Positions 48,730 through 56,356 of a stretch of DNA of 64,000 nt are shown piece after piece. This stretch comes from Akkermansiaceae bacterium UBA2367 (GTDB lineage: Bacteria; Verrucomicrobiota; Verrucomicrobiia; Verrucomicrobiales; DEV007), in the NCBI GenBank assembly GCA_002344525.1, contig DDTJ01000034.1:1-64000 (forward strand), given 5' to 3'. Below the pieces are notes generated by a model. The model made no database searches, was not told the origin of the DNA, and worked only from the letters and a program-made list of their open reading frames with translations. The stretch's first letter is position 1; every line of letters begins with the position of its first letter. A program made the translations under genes and the position numbers.

Positions 48730-49332
48730 TTATGAAAGGGTGTCCGCGTCCTTTCCCCCGGATTCGGGGGGCTGGGCACTGAACAGGTTGAAAGGAAACA
48801 AGGGAGCCGGGAGGGAAAACAGCTTGTCGAGAAGCGGCAGGAGGAGCAGGGCCTTGTCGTTCCAGCTCTTGAGCGACCCGATGCGGCTGAAGTGGTGTTC
48901 TCTCAATGCCGGATCTTCCCCCACGGCTTCGGTCAACTTCTCGATTTCGAGGAGATGCTGGCGGTTGCCCTCCAGATGGGGGCGGATCGATTCTCTGAGA
49001 GCATCGCCGAACACTTTGCGCATGGAGCTCTCGGCCTTGTAATAGGACCGTCGATCCCCGGGAACGTAGACGATGGATACGGCACCGATTTTGACCAAGG
49101 ATTTCAATCCTTGGCTTGCCGACCCCTTGCTGATCTCCAAGGCTTCCACCACTTGGTCGAAGGTCTTCGGCTCGGGTGCCGCGAAGAGGTAGCCGAAAAT
49201 CTCCCCGACGGAGCGCGGGAGGTGGAACTGCGAGGCCAAACGGACGAAAAAACGAACGAATTCGATCTCCACGGCATCGAGGGATGTCGTGCCGCTCTCC
49301 GAGCCGCCGGATTTTGTGAAAGGACCGTCCAT
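48730..49332 (-). CDS. GbsR/MarR-family transcriptional regulator
   Basis: The 200-residue protein has an N-terminal winged helix-turn-helix of the GbsR type: AVEIEFVRFFVRLASQFHLP, RSVGEIFGYLFAAPEPKTFD, VVEALEISKGSASQGLKSL as the recognition region and GAVSIVYVPGDRRSYYKAES as the wing. The remaining half is helical and probably dimerises or binds a ligand. It lies just upstream of the polysaccharide locus on the same strand, so it is the obvious candidate regulator. A 36-bp palindrome 52 bp before its start suggests autoregulation. ATG 49332 is preferred; ATG 49398 lies within the palindrome. Confidence 0.8.
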   Translation of the reverse strand: MDGPFTKSGGSESGTTSLDAVEIEFVRFFVRLASQFHLPRSVGEIFGYLFAAPEPKTFDQVVEALEISKGSASQGLKSLVKIGAVSIVYVPGDRRSYYKAESSMRKVFGDALRESIRPHLEGNRQHLLEIEKLTEAVGEDPALREHHFSRIGSLKSWNDKALLLLPLLDKLFSLPAPLFPFNLFSAQPPESGGKDADTLS

Positions 49333-49383
49333 GGGCCATGCACGTCTGCGCAAACTCGCCTTTGGGAAGGCGGGAGCGAAGCA

Positions 49384-49419
49384 GTTCGATTGGTTCATTA
49401 ATTTATGAACCAATCGAAC
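49384..49419. promoter_or_regulatory. Perfect 15-bp-arm palindrome, likely operator
   Basis: GTTCGATTGGTTCAT (49384-49398) and its exact reverse complement ATGAACCAATCGAAC (49405-49419) flank TAATTT. It sits in the divergent region between the GbsR-like gene and the TIM-barrel gene. The length and position suit a dimeric MarR/GbsR-type repressor controlling both genes, but it could be an RNA hairpin. Confidence 0.6.
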
Positions 49420-49624
49420 CTCATGCAAGCTGGATTTATGCTCGAAACGTCGAAAAAATGCCCCCGGACCCCAAGACGGCAACCGCGAACCCACGCCAGC
49501 GGGCGCGAAGTTCCCCCGGAAGGGACCGCGCCCTTGCCCTGCCAAGATTCGTGTCTATTGGTGCTCATCTGCGGTTTCCAATTCCAACAGGTCTTGCTCA
49601 ACAGTCTCTTAAGACAGCGAATCC

Positions 49625-50596
49625 ATGTCCGAGCCCACCGCAAAACGCCCCTCGCTTGCTCTTTCGACCTGCTGGTGCTCCGCCCGTCATCAGGACGGCT
49701 ATGAAATGCTGAAGGAGATGGCGGGACTGGGGTTCGAATCCGTCGAACTCAGCCACGGCATTCGCATCGCCTTGGTGCCGGGGATCCTGCGCGGCGTGGA
49801 GGAGGGGCTGGTCAACGTGGCGTCGTGCCATAATTTCTGCCCGCTGCCGGTCGGCGTCGAACATGCCGCGCCCAATCTCTTCGCACCTTCGGCTAAAAAC
49901 CGTCGCGAACGCGCGCAATGGCTCCGCCACAGCCGACGTTCCATCGATTTCGCCAACCAAGTGGGTGCCCCGAAGCTGGTTCTGCATTTGGGCAAGGTGG
50001 AATCCCGCTGGTCCCGCCCCGGACGCCATCTCGAAGCTTGGCTCGAGGAGCACGCGGACGAGGACGCGGCGCGGGATCCCGTTTACCGGAAACGGCTCGC
50101 CTCCGAATTGGCGAAGCTCCGGAACCGCAAGCGCGGCTGCTGGGAGAACACGCTCGCAGGCATTGCCGAGCTGCTGCCCTATGCGGCGTCCAAAGGCGTT
50201 GCGCTCGGATTTGAAAACCGCGAGGCGTTCGAGGAGCTGCCGCTCGACGAAGACTGCGCGGGCTTGGTCGCCTCGATGCCGCCGGAATCGCCTGCGGGCT
50301 ATTGGCACGACACCGGCCACGCGCAGATCAAGCAGCGGATGGGAATCCTCGACCATCGCGAGCACCTCGTGAAGAACGCGGCGCAGATCCTCGGCTTTCA
50401 CCTGCACGATGTCAGCGCGGCGGGCCGCGACCACCAGCCGGTCGGAACGGGGCAGGTTGACTTTGAAATGGTCGGCGATTTCTGGCGTCCCGAGCACACG
50501 CTCGTGCTCGAGCTCAGCCCGCACCTCACGACCGGGGACGTGTTGGCCTCGAAGCAGCGCATCGAGGAGATCCTCGCGAGGCGCTTCGGCGCGTGA
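49625..50596 (+). CDS. Sugar phosphate isomerase/epimerase-like TIM barrel
   Basis: The 323-residue protein has the AP-endonuclease-2-type TIM barrel seen in xylose isomerase-like enzymes: LALSTCWCSARHQDGYEMLK, GLGFESVELSHG, VVNVASCHNFCPLP-like region, KLVLHLGKVE (metal-site strand), VALGFENREAFEEL with the metal Glu, GYWHDTGHAQIKQRMGI (Asp/His), and GFHLHDVSAAGRDHQPVGTG with the next His/Asp pair. These positions agree with a two-metal sugar isomerase or epimerase. The substrate is unknown. It is divergent from the GbsR-like gene and shares the palindromic region. Confidence 0.78.
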   Translation: MSEPTAKRPSLALSTCWCSARHQDGYEMLKEMAGLGFESVELSHGIRIALVPGILRGVEEGLVNVASCHNFCPLPVGVEHAAPNLFAPSAKNRRERAQWLRHSRRSIDFANQVGAPKLVLHLGKVESRWSRPGRHLEAWLEEHADEDAARDPVYRKRLASELAKLRNRKRGCWENTLAGIAELLPYAASKGVALGFENREAFEELPLDEDCAGLVASMPPESPAGYWHDTGHAQIKQRMGILDHREHLVKNAAQILGFHLHDVSAAGRDHQPVGTGQVDFEMVGDFWRPEHTLVLELSPHLTTGDVLASKQRIEEILARRFGA

Positions 50597-50693
50597 CCCG
50601 CACGAGGCAGTCGGGGGTCGAATCCCTCTTCGCGCCCGGCGCCTCCTTGCCCGCCCTCGCCCCGGTCGCCGGGCTGTGGTAAGATTCCCGCCG

Positions 50694-52709
50694 ATGTTTC
50701 GCCTCGCGACATGGTTCTGCCTTCTCTTGGCTCCGGCTTGGCTCCGAGCCTACGACCCGCCGGTTTCGGCGCGTCCGCTCCGCAGCGTCGAGGACATCCG
50801 CAAGCTCACCTACGAGGAATCGCGTCTCGCTCCGCCCGTGGCCTTGAAGGTCACGGTGCTCTCGCATCTCCCTGACGGCTTCGACGCGCAGGACGGGTCG
50901 GGCGGCCTGTTCTTCGAATACCCACCGGACAAGCTGCCCCGCATCGGTGATGAAATCGCTGTCGCGGGGAATGCCGCCGGAGGATTCCATGGACCCTACG
51001 TCATTGTCGATGGCTTGGAGAGGCTCGGCTCGAAGCCGCCGCCGAAAGCGCTCCACTTCCGCCCGGACTTCGTCCAGACCGGGCTTGGCGACAATCGCTG
51101 GGTCGAGATCGAGGGGCTCATGGTTGACGTGAAGTTCGGCGAATCGAAGCGCGAAGGTCGAGGGCTCCTCGTCACGGGCCAAAGCGATCTCGTCATCCGC
51201 TTCCGCAACGCCCACGAGGATTTCGACGTGGAAAAGCTCGAACGCCTCGTCGGCTCGTGGGTGCGCCTCCAAGGCAGCGGGGCGCCGCTTTTCAACGACC
51301 AGCAGCAGCGCATCGGCTCCGATTTCTTCTGCGCGAGGCAGCCCTTCGTCTCCGTGATCGAGCCCACCGCCGGGTCCGCGCCCGTGCGGCTCGACGAGAT
51401 CGGGCGCTGGGACTCACGCCGGACGCGGCAGGGCCTCGTCGAGACGAGCGGCACCGTGACCCTCGTCGAGGGGCCCTCCAGCCTCGTCGTGCAGGCGGGT
51501 GCGCATGGAGCACGCGTGCGCACCCTCGCGTCTGTCTCCGTCTCGGTCGGCGAACCGGTGCGGCTCACCGGCCTGCCCGAGACGGAGGGCTATTTCGTCG
51601 GGCTTCGTTACGCCACCATCGTCCCTTCGGAGACTGGAGGAGCCCCCGCCGAACCTGTCGAGGACGACGCCCCCCTCTCCCGCGAGCACGCCTTCCAGCT
51701 CGTCACCTTCTCGGGGCGGCTCATCGAAAAGGGCCGTGGCCTCATCAATCTCCAGTCCGACGAGTCCCTCGTGCCCGTGAGCGTCCCGCCGGGCCTCGCC
51801 GCCACCCTCCCGCCCGAGGGCAGCGAGCTGCGCGTGCGCGGGGTGAAGCGGGTCGACGCCGACGAGCGCGGCGAGGTGCGCTCCGTCACCGTGGCCCTGC
51901 GTTCCGCCGAGGATGTCGCGGTGCTCGCCGTGCCCTCGTGGTGGACCCCGGGCCGCCTCTGGACCGCCATCGCCATCCTCGCGGTCGGCGCCCTCCTCTT
52001 CCTCGCCTCGCTCCTCGCCCTGAACCGCCGGGTGAAACAGCAGACCGCCCTCATCGCCGAGCAGATCGAGTCCAACGCCACCCTCGAAGAGCGCAACCGC
52101 ATCGCCCGCGAGCTGCACGACACCCTGTCCCAAGGTTTCTCCGGGGTCGGCTACCAGCTCGCCTCCGTCGCCAACCACCTCGCCAGCGACCCGGCGAAGG
52201 CGCGGGACAAGCTCGACGCCGCGCGGGAGATGGTCGAGCACAGCCTCGCCGAGGCGCGCGACTCCCTCATCGGCCTGCGCGTCCCCACGGGGGCGGAATC
52301 CCTCGACTTCCCCGAGGCCACCCTCGCCGCCGCGCGAGCGCGTTGCGAGGAGGCCGGCGTCGCTTTCGAGGCTGAGCGGGTCGGCTGGAACGACCGCCTC
52401 GGATTCCCCCCCGAGACCGCCTTCGGCTGCCACCGCGTCGTCCTCGAGGCGGTCGCCAACGCCCTGCGTCACAGCGGGGCGAAGCATCTCAAGGTCTCCC
52501 TCGTCGCCGCGGACGGGCAGGCGCGCATCGTCGTCGCCGACGACGGCGCCGGTTTCGCCGTCTCCTCCAAGCCCCCCGAAGGCCACTACGGCATCCGGGG
52601 GATGCGCGAGCGGGCGCAGCGCCTCGGGGCCGGTTTCGCCATCCATTCCGCCCCCGGACAAGGCACCTCCGTGGAGCTTTCTTTGAATTTGGGGGGCGGG
52701 AATGAATGA
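50694..52709 (+). CDS. NarL-type sensor histidine kinase with large exported sensor region
   Basis: The 671-residue protein has a signal peptide (about 1-19), an exported region of about 400 residues with OB-like beta segments (VEIEGLMVDVKFGESKREGR, FSGRLIEKGRGLINLQSDES), a single membrane helix (about 422-445), and a short kinase of the HisKA_3 family: His475 in RIARELHDTLSQGFSGVGYQ, then an HATPase with VVLEAVANALRHSGAKHLKV and GIRGMRERAQRLGAGF (N and G boxes). The exported OB-like repeats resemble those in other Verrucomicrobia kinases with unknown ligands. The response regulator gene follows, separated by 208 bp of inverted repeats. Confidence 0.87.
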   Translation: MFRLATWFCLLLAPAWLRAYDPPVSARPLRSVEDIRKLTYEESRLAPPVALKVTVLSHLPDGFDAQDGSGGLFFEYPPDKLPRIGDEIAVAGNAAGGFHGPYVIVDGLERLGSKPPPKALHFRPDFVQTGLGDNRWVEIEGLMVDVKFGESKREGRGLLVTGQSDLVIRFRNAHEDFDVEKLERLVGSWVRLQGSGAPLFNDQQQRIGSDFFCARQPFVSVIEPTAGSAPVRLDEIGRWDSRRTRQGLVETSGTVTLVEGPSSLVVQAGAHGARVRTLASVSVSVGEPVRLTGLPETEGYFVGLRYATIVPSETGGAPAEPVEDDAPLSREHAFQLVTFSGRLIEKGRGLINLQSDESLVPVSVPPGLAATLPPEGSELRVRGVKRVDADERGEVRSVTVALRSAEDVAVLAVPSWWTPGRLWTAIAILAVGALLFLASLLALNRRVKQQTALIAEQIESNATLEERNRIARELHDTLSQGFSGVGYQLASVANHLASDPAKARDKLDAAREMVEHSLAEARDSLIGLRVPTGAESLDFPEATLAAARARCEEAGVAFEAERVGWNDRLGFPPETAFGCHRVVLEAVANALRHSGAKHLKVSLVAADGQARIVVADDGAGFAVSSKPPEGHYGIRGMRERAQRLGAGFAIHSAPGQGTSVELSLNLGGGNE

Positions 52710-52759
52710 GAATCCCACCATTCGGGAATACCCTCACGAGAGCGTTGCAAAACCTCCTT

Positions 52760-52858
52760 CATTCGCGGTGATTCGCGTTTCATTCGTGTCCATTCGCGTT
52801 CCCCATTTTTTTGACGCGAATGGCCGCGAATCCCCGCAAATTTCCGCGAATGTGAACG
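52760..52858. repeat. Long imperfect inverted repeat of ATTCGCG words
   Basis: Left arm (52760-52800) has ATTCGCG-like words about every 10-11 bp (ATTCGCGGTG, ATTCGCGTTT, ATTCGTGTC, ATTCGCGTT). Right arm (52813-52858) has the complementary words CGCGAATGG, CGCGAATCC, CGCAAATTT, CGCGAATG. The two arms can pair. It lies between the kinase and the response regulator genes, and the response regulator frame stays open through it. Confidence 0.75.
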
Positions 52859-52917
52859 TAAAGGGCAAGCCAGCACCACCCAAAAAAATCAGCGTAGATC
52901 AGCGGTCCCCAAACCCC

Positions 52918-53547
52918 ATGAGCACCCCCGAAAAGCCCCTCTCCGTCCTCCTCGTCGACGACCACCTCATCGTCCGCCGCGGTCTCGCCAGTCTCATCGG
53001 GGACGAGCCCGACCTCGTCGTCGTCGCCGAAGCCAACGGCGGGGAGGAGGCCATCGCCCTCGCCTCGCAGCATCGGCCCGACGTCATCGTCCTCGACTTG
53101 CGCCTCCGCGACATGAGCGGCATCGAGGTCGCCGAGACCCTGCGCGGGCACAAGATCCTGATGCTCTCCAGTTTCATGCAGGAGGAGGACGTGCGCCGCG
53201 GCTTCGACGCCGGCATCCAAGGCTACCTCTCGAAGGACAAGGACAGCGCCGAACTCCTCAAGGCGATCCGCGCCGTGGGACGCGGCGAGCGCTTCCTCCC
53301 GCCCGAGATCTCCCTCCTCCTCGCCAAGAGCGAGCACAGCAGCCACCTCACCGGACGCGAACTGGAGATCCTCAAGCTCGTCGCCCAAGGCAAGGCCAAC
53401 AAGGAGATCGGCGAACTGCTCTCCCTCTCGGAAAACACCGTCAAAAACCACGTGAAGTCCATCCTCGCCAAGCTCAACGCCAAGGACCGCACCCACGCCG
53501 TGACCGAGGCGCTGAAGCGCGGGCTGTTCCAGTTGGGGAGGGGGTGA
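52918..53547 (+). CDS. NarL/LuxR-family response regulator
   Basis: The 209-residue protein has a receiver domain (phospho-acceptor Asp60 in DVIVLDLRLRDMSG, acid pair in LVDDHLIVRRG, switch Lys in QGYLSKDKDS) and a LuxR-type DNA-binding domain (LTGRELEILKLVAQGKANKE, LSLSENTVKNHVKSILAKLN). It is the natural partner of the upstream kinase, in the same order as NarXL-like pairs. ATG 52918 was chosen because the receiver fold begins at once; the longer open frame to 52702 is made of repeat sequence. The target genes are not evident. Confidence 0.92.
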   Translation: MSTPEKPLSVLLVDDHLIVRRGLASLIGDEPDLVVVAEANGGEEAIALASQHRPDVIVLDLRLRDMSGIEVAETLRGHKILMLSSFMQEEDVRRGFDAGIQGYLSKDKDSAELLKAIRAVGRGERFLPPEISLLLAKSEHSSHLTGRELEILKLVAQGKANKEIGELLSLSENTVKNHVKSILAKLNAKDRTHAVTEALKRGLFQLGRG

Positions 53548-53590
53548 GCCAAGTTTCCCGTCCGCGACAAAAACGGCTGAGCGCATAGGA

Positions 53591-54040
53591 ATGAACCTCC
53601 ACCCTTCGCTCGTTTTCCTCGCCGGGCTCGGCATCATCCTGCTGGGGGCCGAGCTTGTCCTGCGCGGCGCGGCGAGGATCGCGGTCCTGCTCGGGGTGAA
53701 GCCGGTCATCATCGGGCTCACCATTGTCTCCGTGGGCACGAGCATGCCGGAGCTGGCGGTGGGCATCACGGCGGTGGTCGATGGGCTGGGGCCGCTCGCC
53801 GTCGGCAACATCGCGGGGACCAACATCCTCGTGATCCTCGGGATCACCTGCATCGCCGCACCCCACGGGGTCGCGGTGAGCCGGGACGTCCTCTGGTTCG
53901 ACCTCCCCCTGGCCGCCGCCGTGGCCATCGCGTGCTATCCCGTGTTCAGGAGCGATCGCATGGTGTCGCGCAAGGAGGGGATCGCGTTCGTGCTCTCCTA
54001 CTTGGTCTACTTGGGAACACTGGTGTTTCTTCGGGCCTAG
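53591..54040 (+). CDS. Half-size Na+/Ca2+ exchanger-like protein
   Basis: The 149-residue protein equals only the first half of a CaCA-type exchanger: helices with GIILLGAELVLRGAARIAVL, the alpha-1 repeat GLTIVSVGTSMPELAVGITA (Gly-Thr-Ser-x-Pro-Glu, ion-binding Glu), GNIAGTNILVILGITCI, and a final pair of helices (LPLAAAVAIACYPVF, LVYLGTLVFL). Full proteins such as YrbG are about 320 residues with a second, inverted alpha repeat. No second half follows. It could work as a dimer of single repeats or be a truncated remnant. The frame is intact and ends normally. Confidence 0.7.
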   Translation: MNLHPSLVFLAGLGIILLGAELVLRGAARIAVLLGVKPVIIGLTIVSVGTSMPELAVGITAVVDGLGPLAVGNIAGTNILVILGITCIAAPHGVAVSRDVLWFDLPLAAAVAIACYPVFRSDRMVSRKEGIAFVLSYLVYLGTLVFLRA

Positions 54041-54099
54041 CTTGGATGGTGTGTCTCGCGGGGCTTGCATTTCGACCCTCCCTCCAATACGCTTGAACC

Positions 54100-54339
54100 A
54101 TGGACTACCGTGATCGCATCACTATCGACCCCCTTGTCCGCAGCGGGAAACCCTGTGTTCGCGGCACACGGATTGCTGTGGCGGATGTTTTTGATTACCT
54201 CGGTGGCGGTATGACGGTGGTGGAGGTCCTTGATGATTTCCCTGACCTGACCGCCGACGATATCCAGGCATGCTTTGCTTTCGCGGCGGATCGTGATCGT
54301 CGCCTGAACGTCGTCCCGTATGAAGCTGCTGTTCGATGA
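54100..54339 (+). CDS. DUF433 antitoxin-like protein
   Basis: The 79-residue protein shows the DUF433 pattern: RITIDPLVRSGKPCVRGTRI, VADVFDYLGGGMTVVEVLDD, FPDLTADDIQACFAFAADRD. It is a winged-helix family that is the antitoxin-like partner of DUF5615 (VapC-like) proteins. It overlaps the downstream DUF5615 gene by 20 bp in another frame, the usual arrangement of such a pair, and probably represses their common promoter. Confidence 0.88.
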   Translation: MDYRDRITIDPLVRSGKPCVRGTRIAVADVFDYLGGGMTVVEVLDDFPDLTADDIQACFAFAADRDRRLNVVPYEAAVR

Positions 54340-54652
54340 GAACCTCTCACCCAAACTCCCGCAACTCCTGACGACGTTGTTTCCCGGCAGTGCCCATGTC
54401 CGGGAGTGCGGCTTGCTTGGGCGGACCGATGAGGAAGTTTGGGAGCATGCTCGGACGAACGGATTCACGGTCGTCTCGAAGGATTCCGATTTTCAACAGC
54501 GCAGCCTGCTTCATGGCCATCCGCCTAAAGTCGTGTGGCTCCGCATAGGCAACTGCACTCGCGATCAGATTGTCCGAATCATCAACGCTCATGAACAAGA
54601 CATCCGCGATCTTGATACGAGTCCGTTCGAGTCAGTTCTTGTCCTGTCATAA
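54320..54652 (+). CDS. DUF5615 PIN-like toxin
   Basis: The 110-residue protein starts MKLLFDENLSPKLPQLLTTL, with the first acidic pair, then HVRECGLLGRTDEEVWEHAR, VVSKDSDFQQRSLLHG (metal-binding Asp pair) and PPKVVWLRIGNCTRDQIVR. This is the DUF5615/Mut7-C-like fold predicted to be a PIN-type RNase. The gene overlaps the start of its DUF433 partner's end, so the two are made together. All the catalytic-looking acidic residues are present. Confidence 0.88.
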   Translation: MKLLFDENLSPKLPQLLTTLFPGSAHVRECGLLGRTDEEVWEHARTNGFTVVSKDSDFQQRSLLHGHPPKVVWLRIGNCTRDQIVRIINAHEQDIRDLDTSPFESVLVLS

Positions 54653-54677
54653 CGGCCCAAAGCCGGAACTAGAAAAA

Positions 54678-55328
54678 TCACTTCCGCGTCTTCACCGGCT
54701 TGGCCCTTCCGGGGAAAAGCGTCCGGCAGATTTCGCAGACGGTGCCGTCGCAGCCGCGGGCGGTGCAGTGCTCGCGCCCGTAGAAGATGATGCGGAGGTG
54801 CAGGGCGTTCCACTGGTCCTCGGGAAAGGCGCGCTTCAGGTCTCGCTCGGTCTCGACGACGTTCTTCCCGCTCGTCAGCTTCCAGCGCTGGGCGAGGCGG
54901 TGGATGTGGGTGTCGACGGGGAAGGCGGGCACGCCGAAGGCTTGGCTCATCACGACGGAGGCGGTCTTGTGGCCGACGCCGGGCAGGGCTTCGAGGGCCG
55001 CGAAATCTTGCGGCACTTGGCCTCCGTATCGTTCGACGAGGATCTTGGAGAGTTCGGAGATGGCGGCGGATTTGCGGGGGGAGAGTCCGCAGGGTTTGAT
55101 GATCTCGCGGATGGCCTCGACGGGAACCCGCGCCATCCCTTCGGGCGTGTCGGCGAGGGCGAAGAGGCGCGGGGTGACTTGGTTCACCCGCACGTCGGTG
55201 CATTGGGCCGAGAGCAGCACCGCGACGAGGAGGGTGTAGGGATCGCGGTGGTCGAGGGGGATGGGCGTCTCGGGATAGAGTTCCCCGAGCCGTTCCGCGA
55301 TGTGGGCGCAGCGCTCCGCTTTCGTCAT
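54678..55328 (-). CDS. nth: Endonuclease III
   Basis: The 216-residue protein is a base-excision-repair glycosylase/AP lyase for oxidised pyrimidines. The helix-hairpin-helix motif LPGVGHKTASVVMSQAFGVP has the catalytic Lys, and the catalytic Asp lies in AFPVDTHIHRLAQRWKL. The C-terminal iron-sulphur cysteines are present but spaced Cys-x4-Cys-x4-Cys-x2-Cys (HCTARGCDGTVCEICRTLF) rather than the classical x6-x2-x5. The cluster may therefore be bound differently, though a Cys-rich end like this is seen in some other bacteria. It stands alone, convergent with the DUF5615 gene. Confidence 0.92.
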   Translation of the reverse strand: MTKAERCAHIAERLGELYPETPIPLDHRDPYTLLVAVLLSAQCTDVRVNQVTPRLFALADTPEGMARVPVEAIREIIKPCGLSPRKSAAISELSKILVERYGGQVPQDFAALEALPGVGHKTASVVMSQAFGVPAFPVDTHIHRLAQRWKLTSGKNVVETERDLKRAFPEDQWNALHLRIIFYGREHCTARGCDGTVCEICRTLFPGRAKPVKTRK

Positions 55329-55350
55329 CGCGACAGGGGACGCCGCCGCG

Positions 55351-56154
55351 TCAGGCCTTGATATCGCCGCCGGGGATGTCCCCTGTGCGGGCTTTCTTCT
55401 CGATCTCGTTCAGCATCTTGCGCACATGATCGGCGTGGCGGACGTGCTTGCGACCGTCGAGGATCTTGCGGCTTTCCTCGAAGGAGCCCCACTCCAGCAC
55501 GCGGATGGGGACGTTGCGCACGCCCCACTGGTTCATCGTGCCCTTCTCGGGTTTGTAGATGTCGATGGTCTCGGTGCCGACGAGGGCGCTGCCGTAGTCG
55601 TCGACGACGTATTCGTAGGGCATGCCCTCGATCATGAAGCGGGTCCCGAGGGGGTATTTCGACCAGTCGGCGGCGGCGCTGCGGACTTGGGAGCCGTATT
55701 GGAGGGTGTTGCCAGCGGCGCTCTTGCGTCCGTATTTCAAGTGGTCCGACTCGCTGTGGGTGTAGGCGGTGGTGCGGACCATCATGATCTGGTTGGTGGG
55801 CCGGTTCGCCACGGGAGTGCGGGGGACGGAGGCGAGGACGGTGGCCGGGGCCGAGGGTTGCGGTTTGGGAATGGCGACCGGGTCGTTCGGCGCGGGGGCC
55901 GCAGGGCGACCGACGGCGAGGGCGGGCGCGTCGGCGGGCGCGTCGGCGGGAGAGCTGGAAGGGGCAGCCGGGGGGGAGGTCGAACCGGGGTCTTCGGTCG
56001 GCGTCTCCGTCACGCTCGCGGTGGCGGCGCTGGCCCTGTGGCTCGCGCTGCGGCTCAAGGAGGAGGAAGTGCTCGTGCAACTCGCCAGCGCCAAAGCTCC
56101 CGCAGAGGCGAGGGCGAGGACGGCGTGCCGTGGATGGACTTCGATCATTTGCAT
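55351..56154 (-). CDS. 3D-domain (RlpA/MltA-like) lipoprotein
   Basis: The 267-residue exported protein has a lipoprotein signal (LALASAGALALASC, Cys about residue 26), a long Ser/Ala/Pro-rich linker (about 30-110) and a C-terminal 3D domain: VRTTAYTHSESDHLKYGRKS, the double-psi-barrel segment YPLGTRFMI and YVVDDYGSALVG with the Asp pair, ending MNQWGVRNVPIRVLEWGS. Such domains occur in lytic transglycosylase-related and cell-wall-associated proteins. A wall-binding or transglycosylase-like role is inferred. The gene is followed at its 3' side by nth, 22 bp away, on the same strand. Confidence 0.82.
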   Translation of the reverse strand: MQMIEVHPRHAVLALASAGALALASCTSTSSSLSRSASHRASAATASVTETPTEDPGSTSPPAAPSSSPADAPADAPALAVGRPAAPAPNDPVAIPKPQPSAPATVLASVPRTPVANRPTNQIMMVRTTAYTHSESDHLKYGRKSAAGNTLQYGSQVRSAAADWSKYPLGTRFMIEGMPYEYVVDDYGSALVGTETIDIYKPEKGTMNQWGVRNVPIRVLEWGSFEESRKILDGRKHVRHADHVRKMLNEIEKKARTGDIPGGDIKA

Positions 56155-56356
56155 GGGCGCGAACCTCGTCCTGCTTTAAGTGGCTTTCGGCGGAAAGTCA
56201 ATTTCGCGGACTTGGGAACGGATCAACTTAACACGAAAAATTCGTAATTTCTAAATATTTCAACAACGAAATAGAAAGCGGCTCTTAATCACATTCCGGC
56301 GCAGCGGTTCGAAAGCACTGCTGTGGTTCTCCGGGACGGCGGAAGGGGGTCGCTTC
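56155..56356. other. AT-rich spacer (202 bp)
   Basis: This lies between the 3D-domain gene start and the comEC end. The central part (56235-56285) is AT-rich with TAAATATTTCAACAACG-like sequence. It must hold the promoter of the 3D-domain gene. No clear -10/-35 pair, terminator or repeat was recognised. Confidence 0.4.

Noticed and set aside
52702..52917. A 72-residue N-terminal extension of the response regulator.
   Set aside because: The extension is translated from the inverted ATTCGCG repeat and resembles no receiver domain; the fold begins at ATG 52918.
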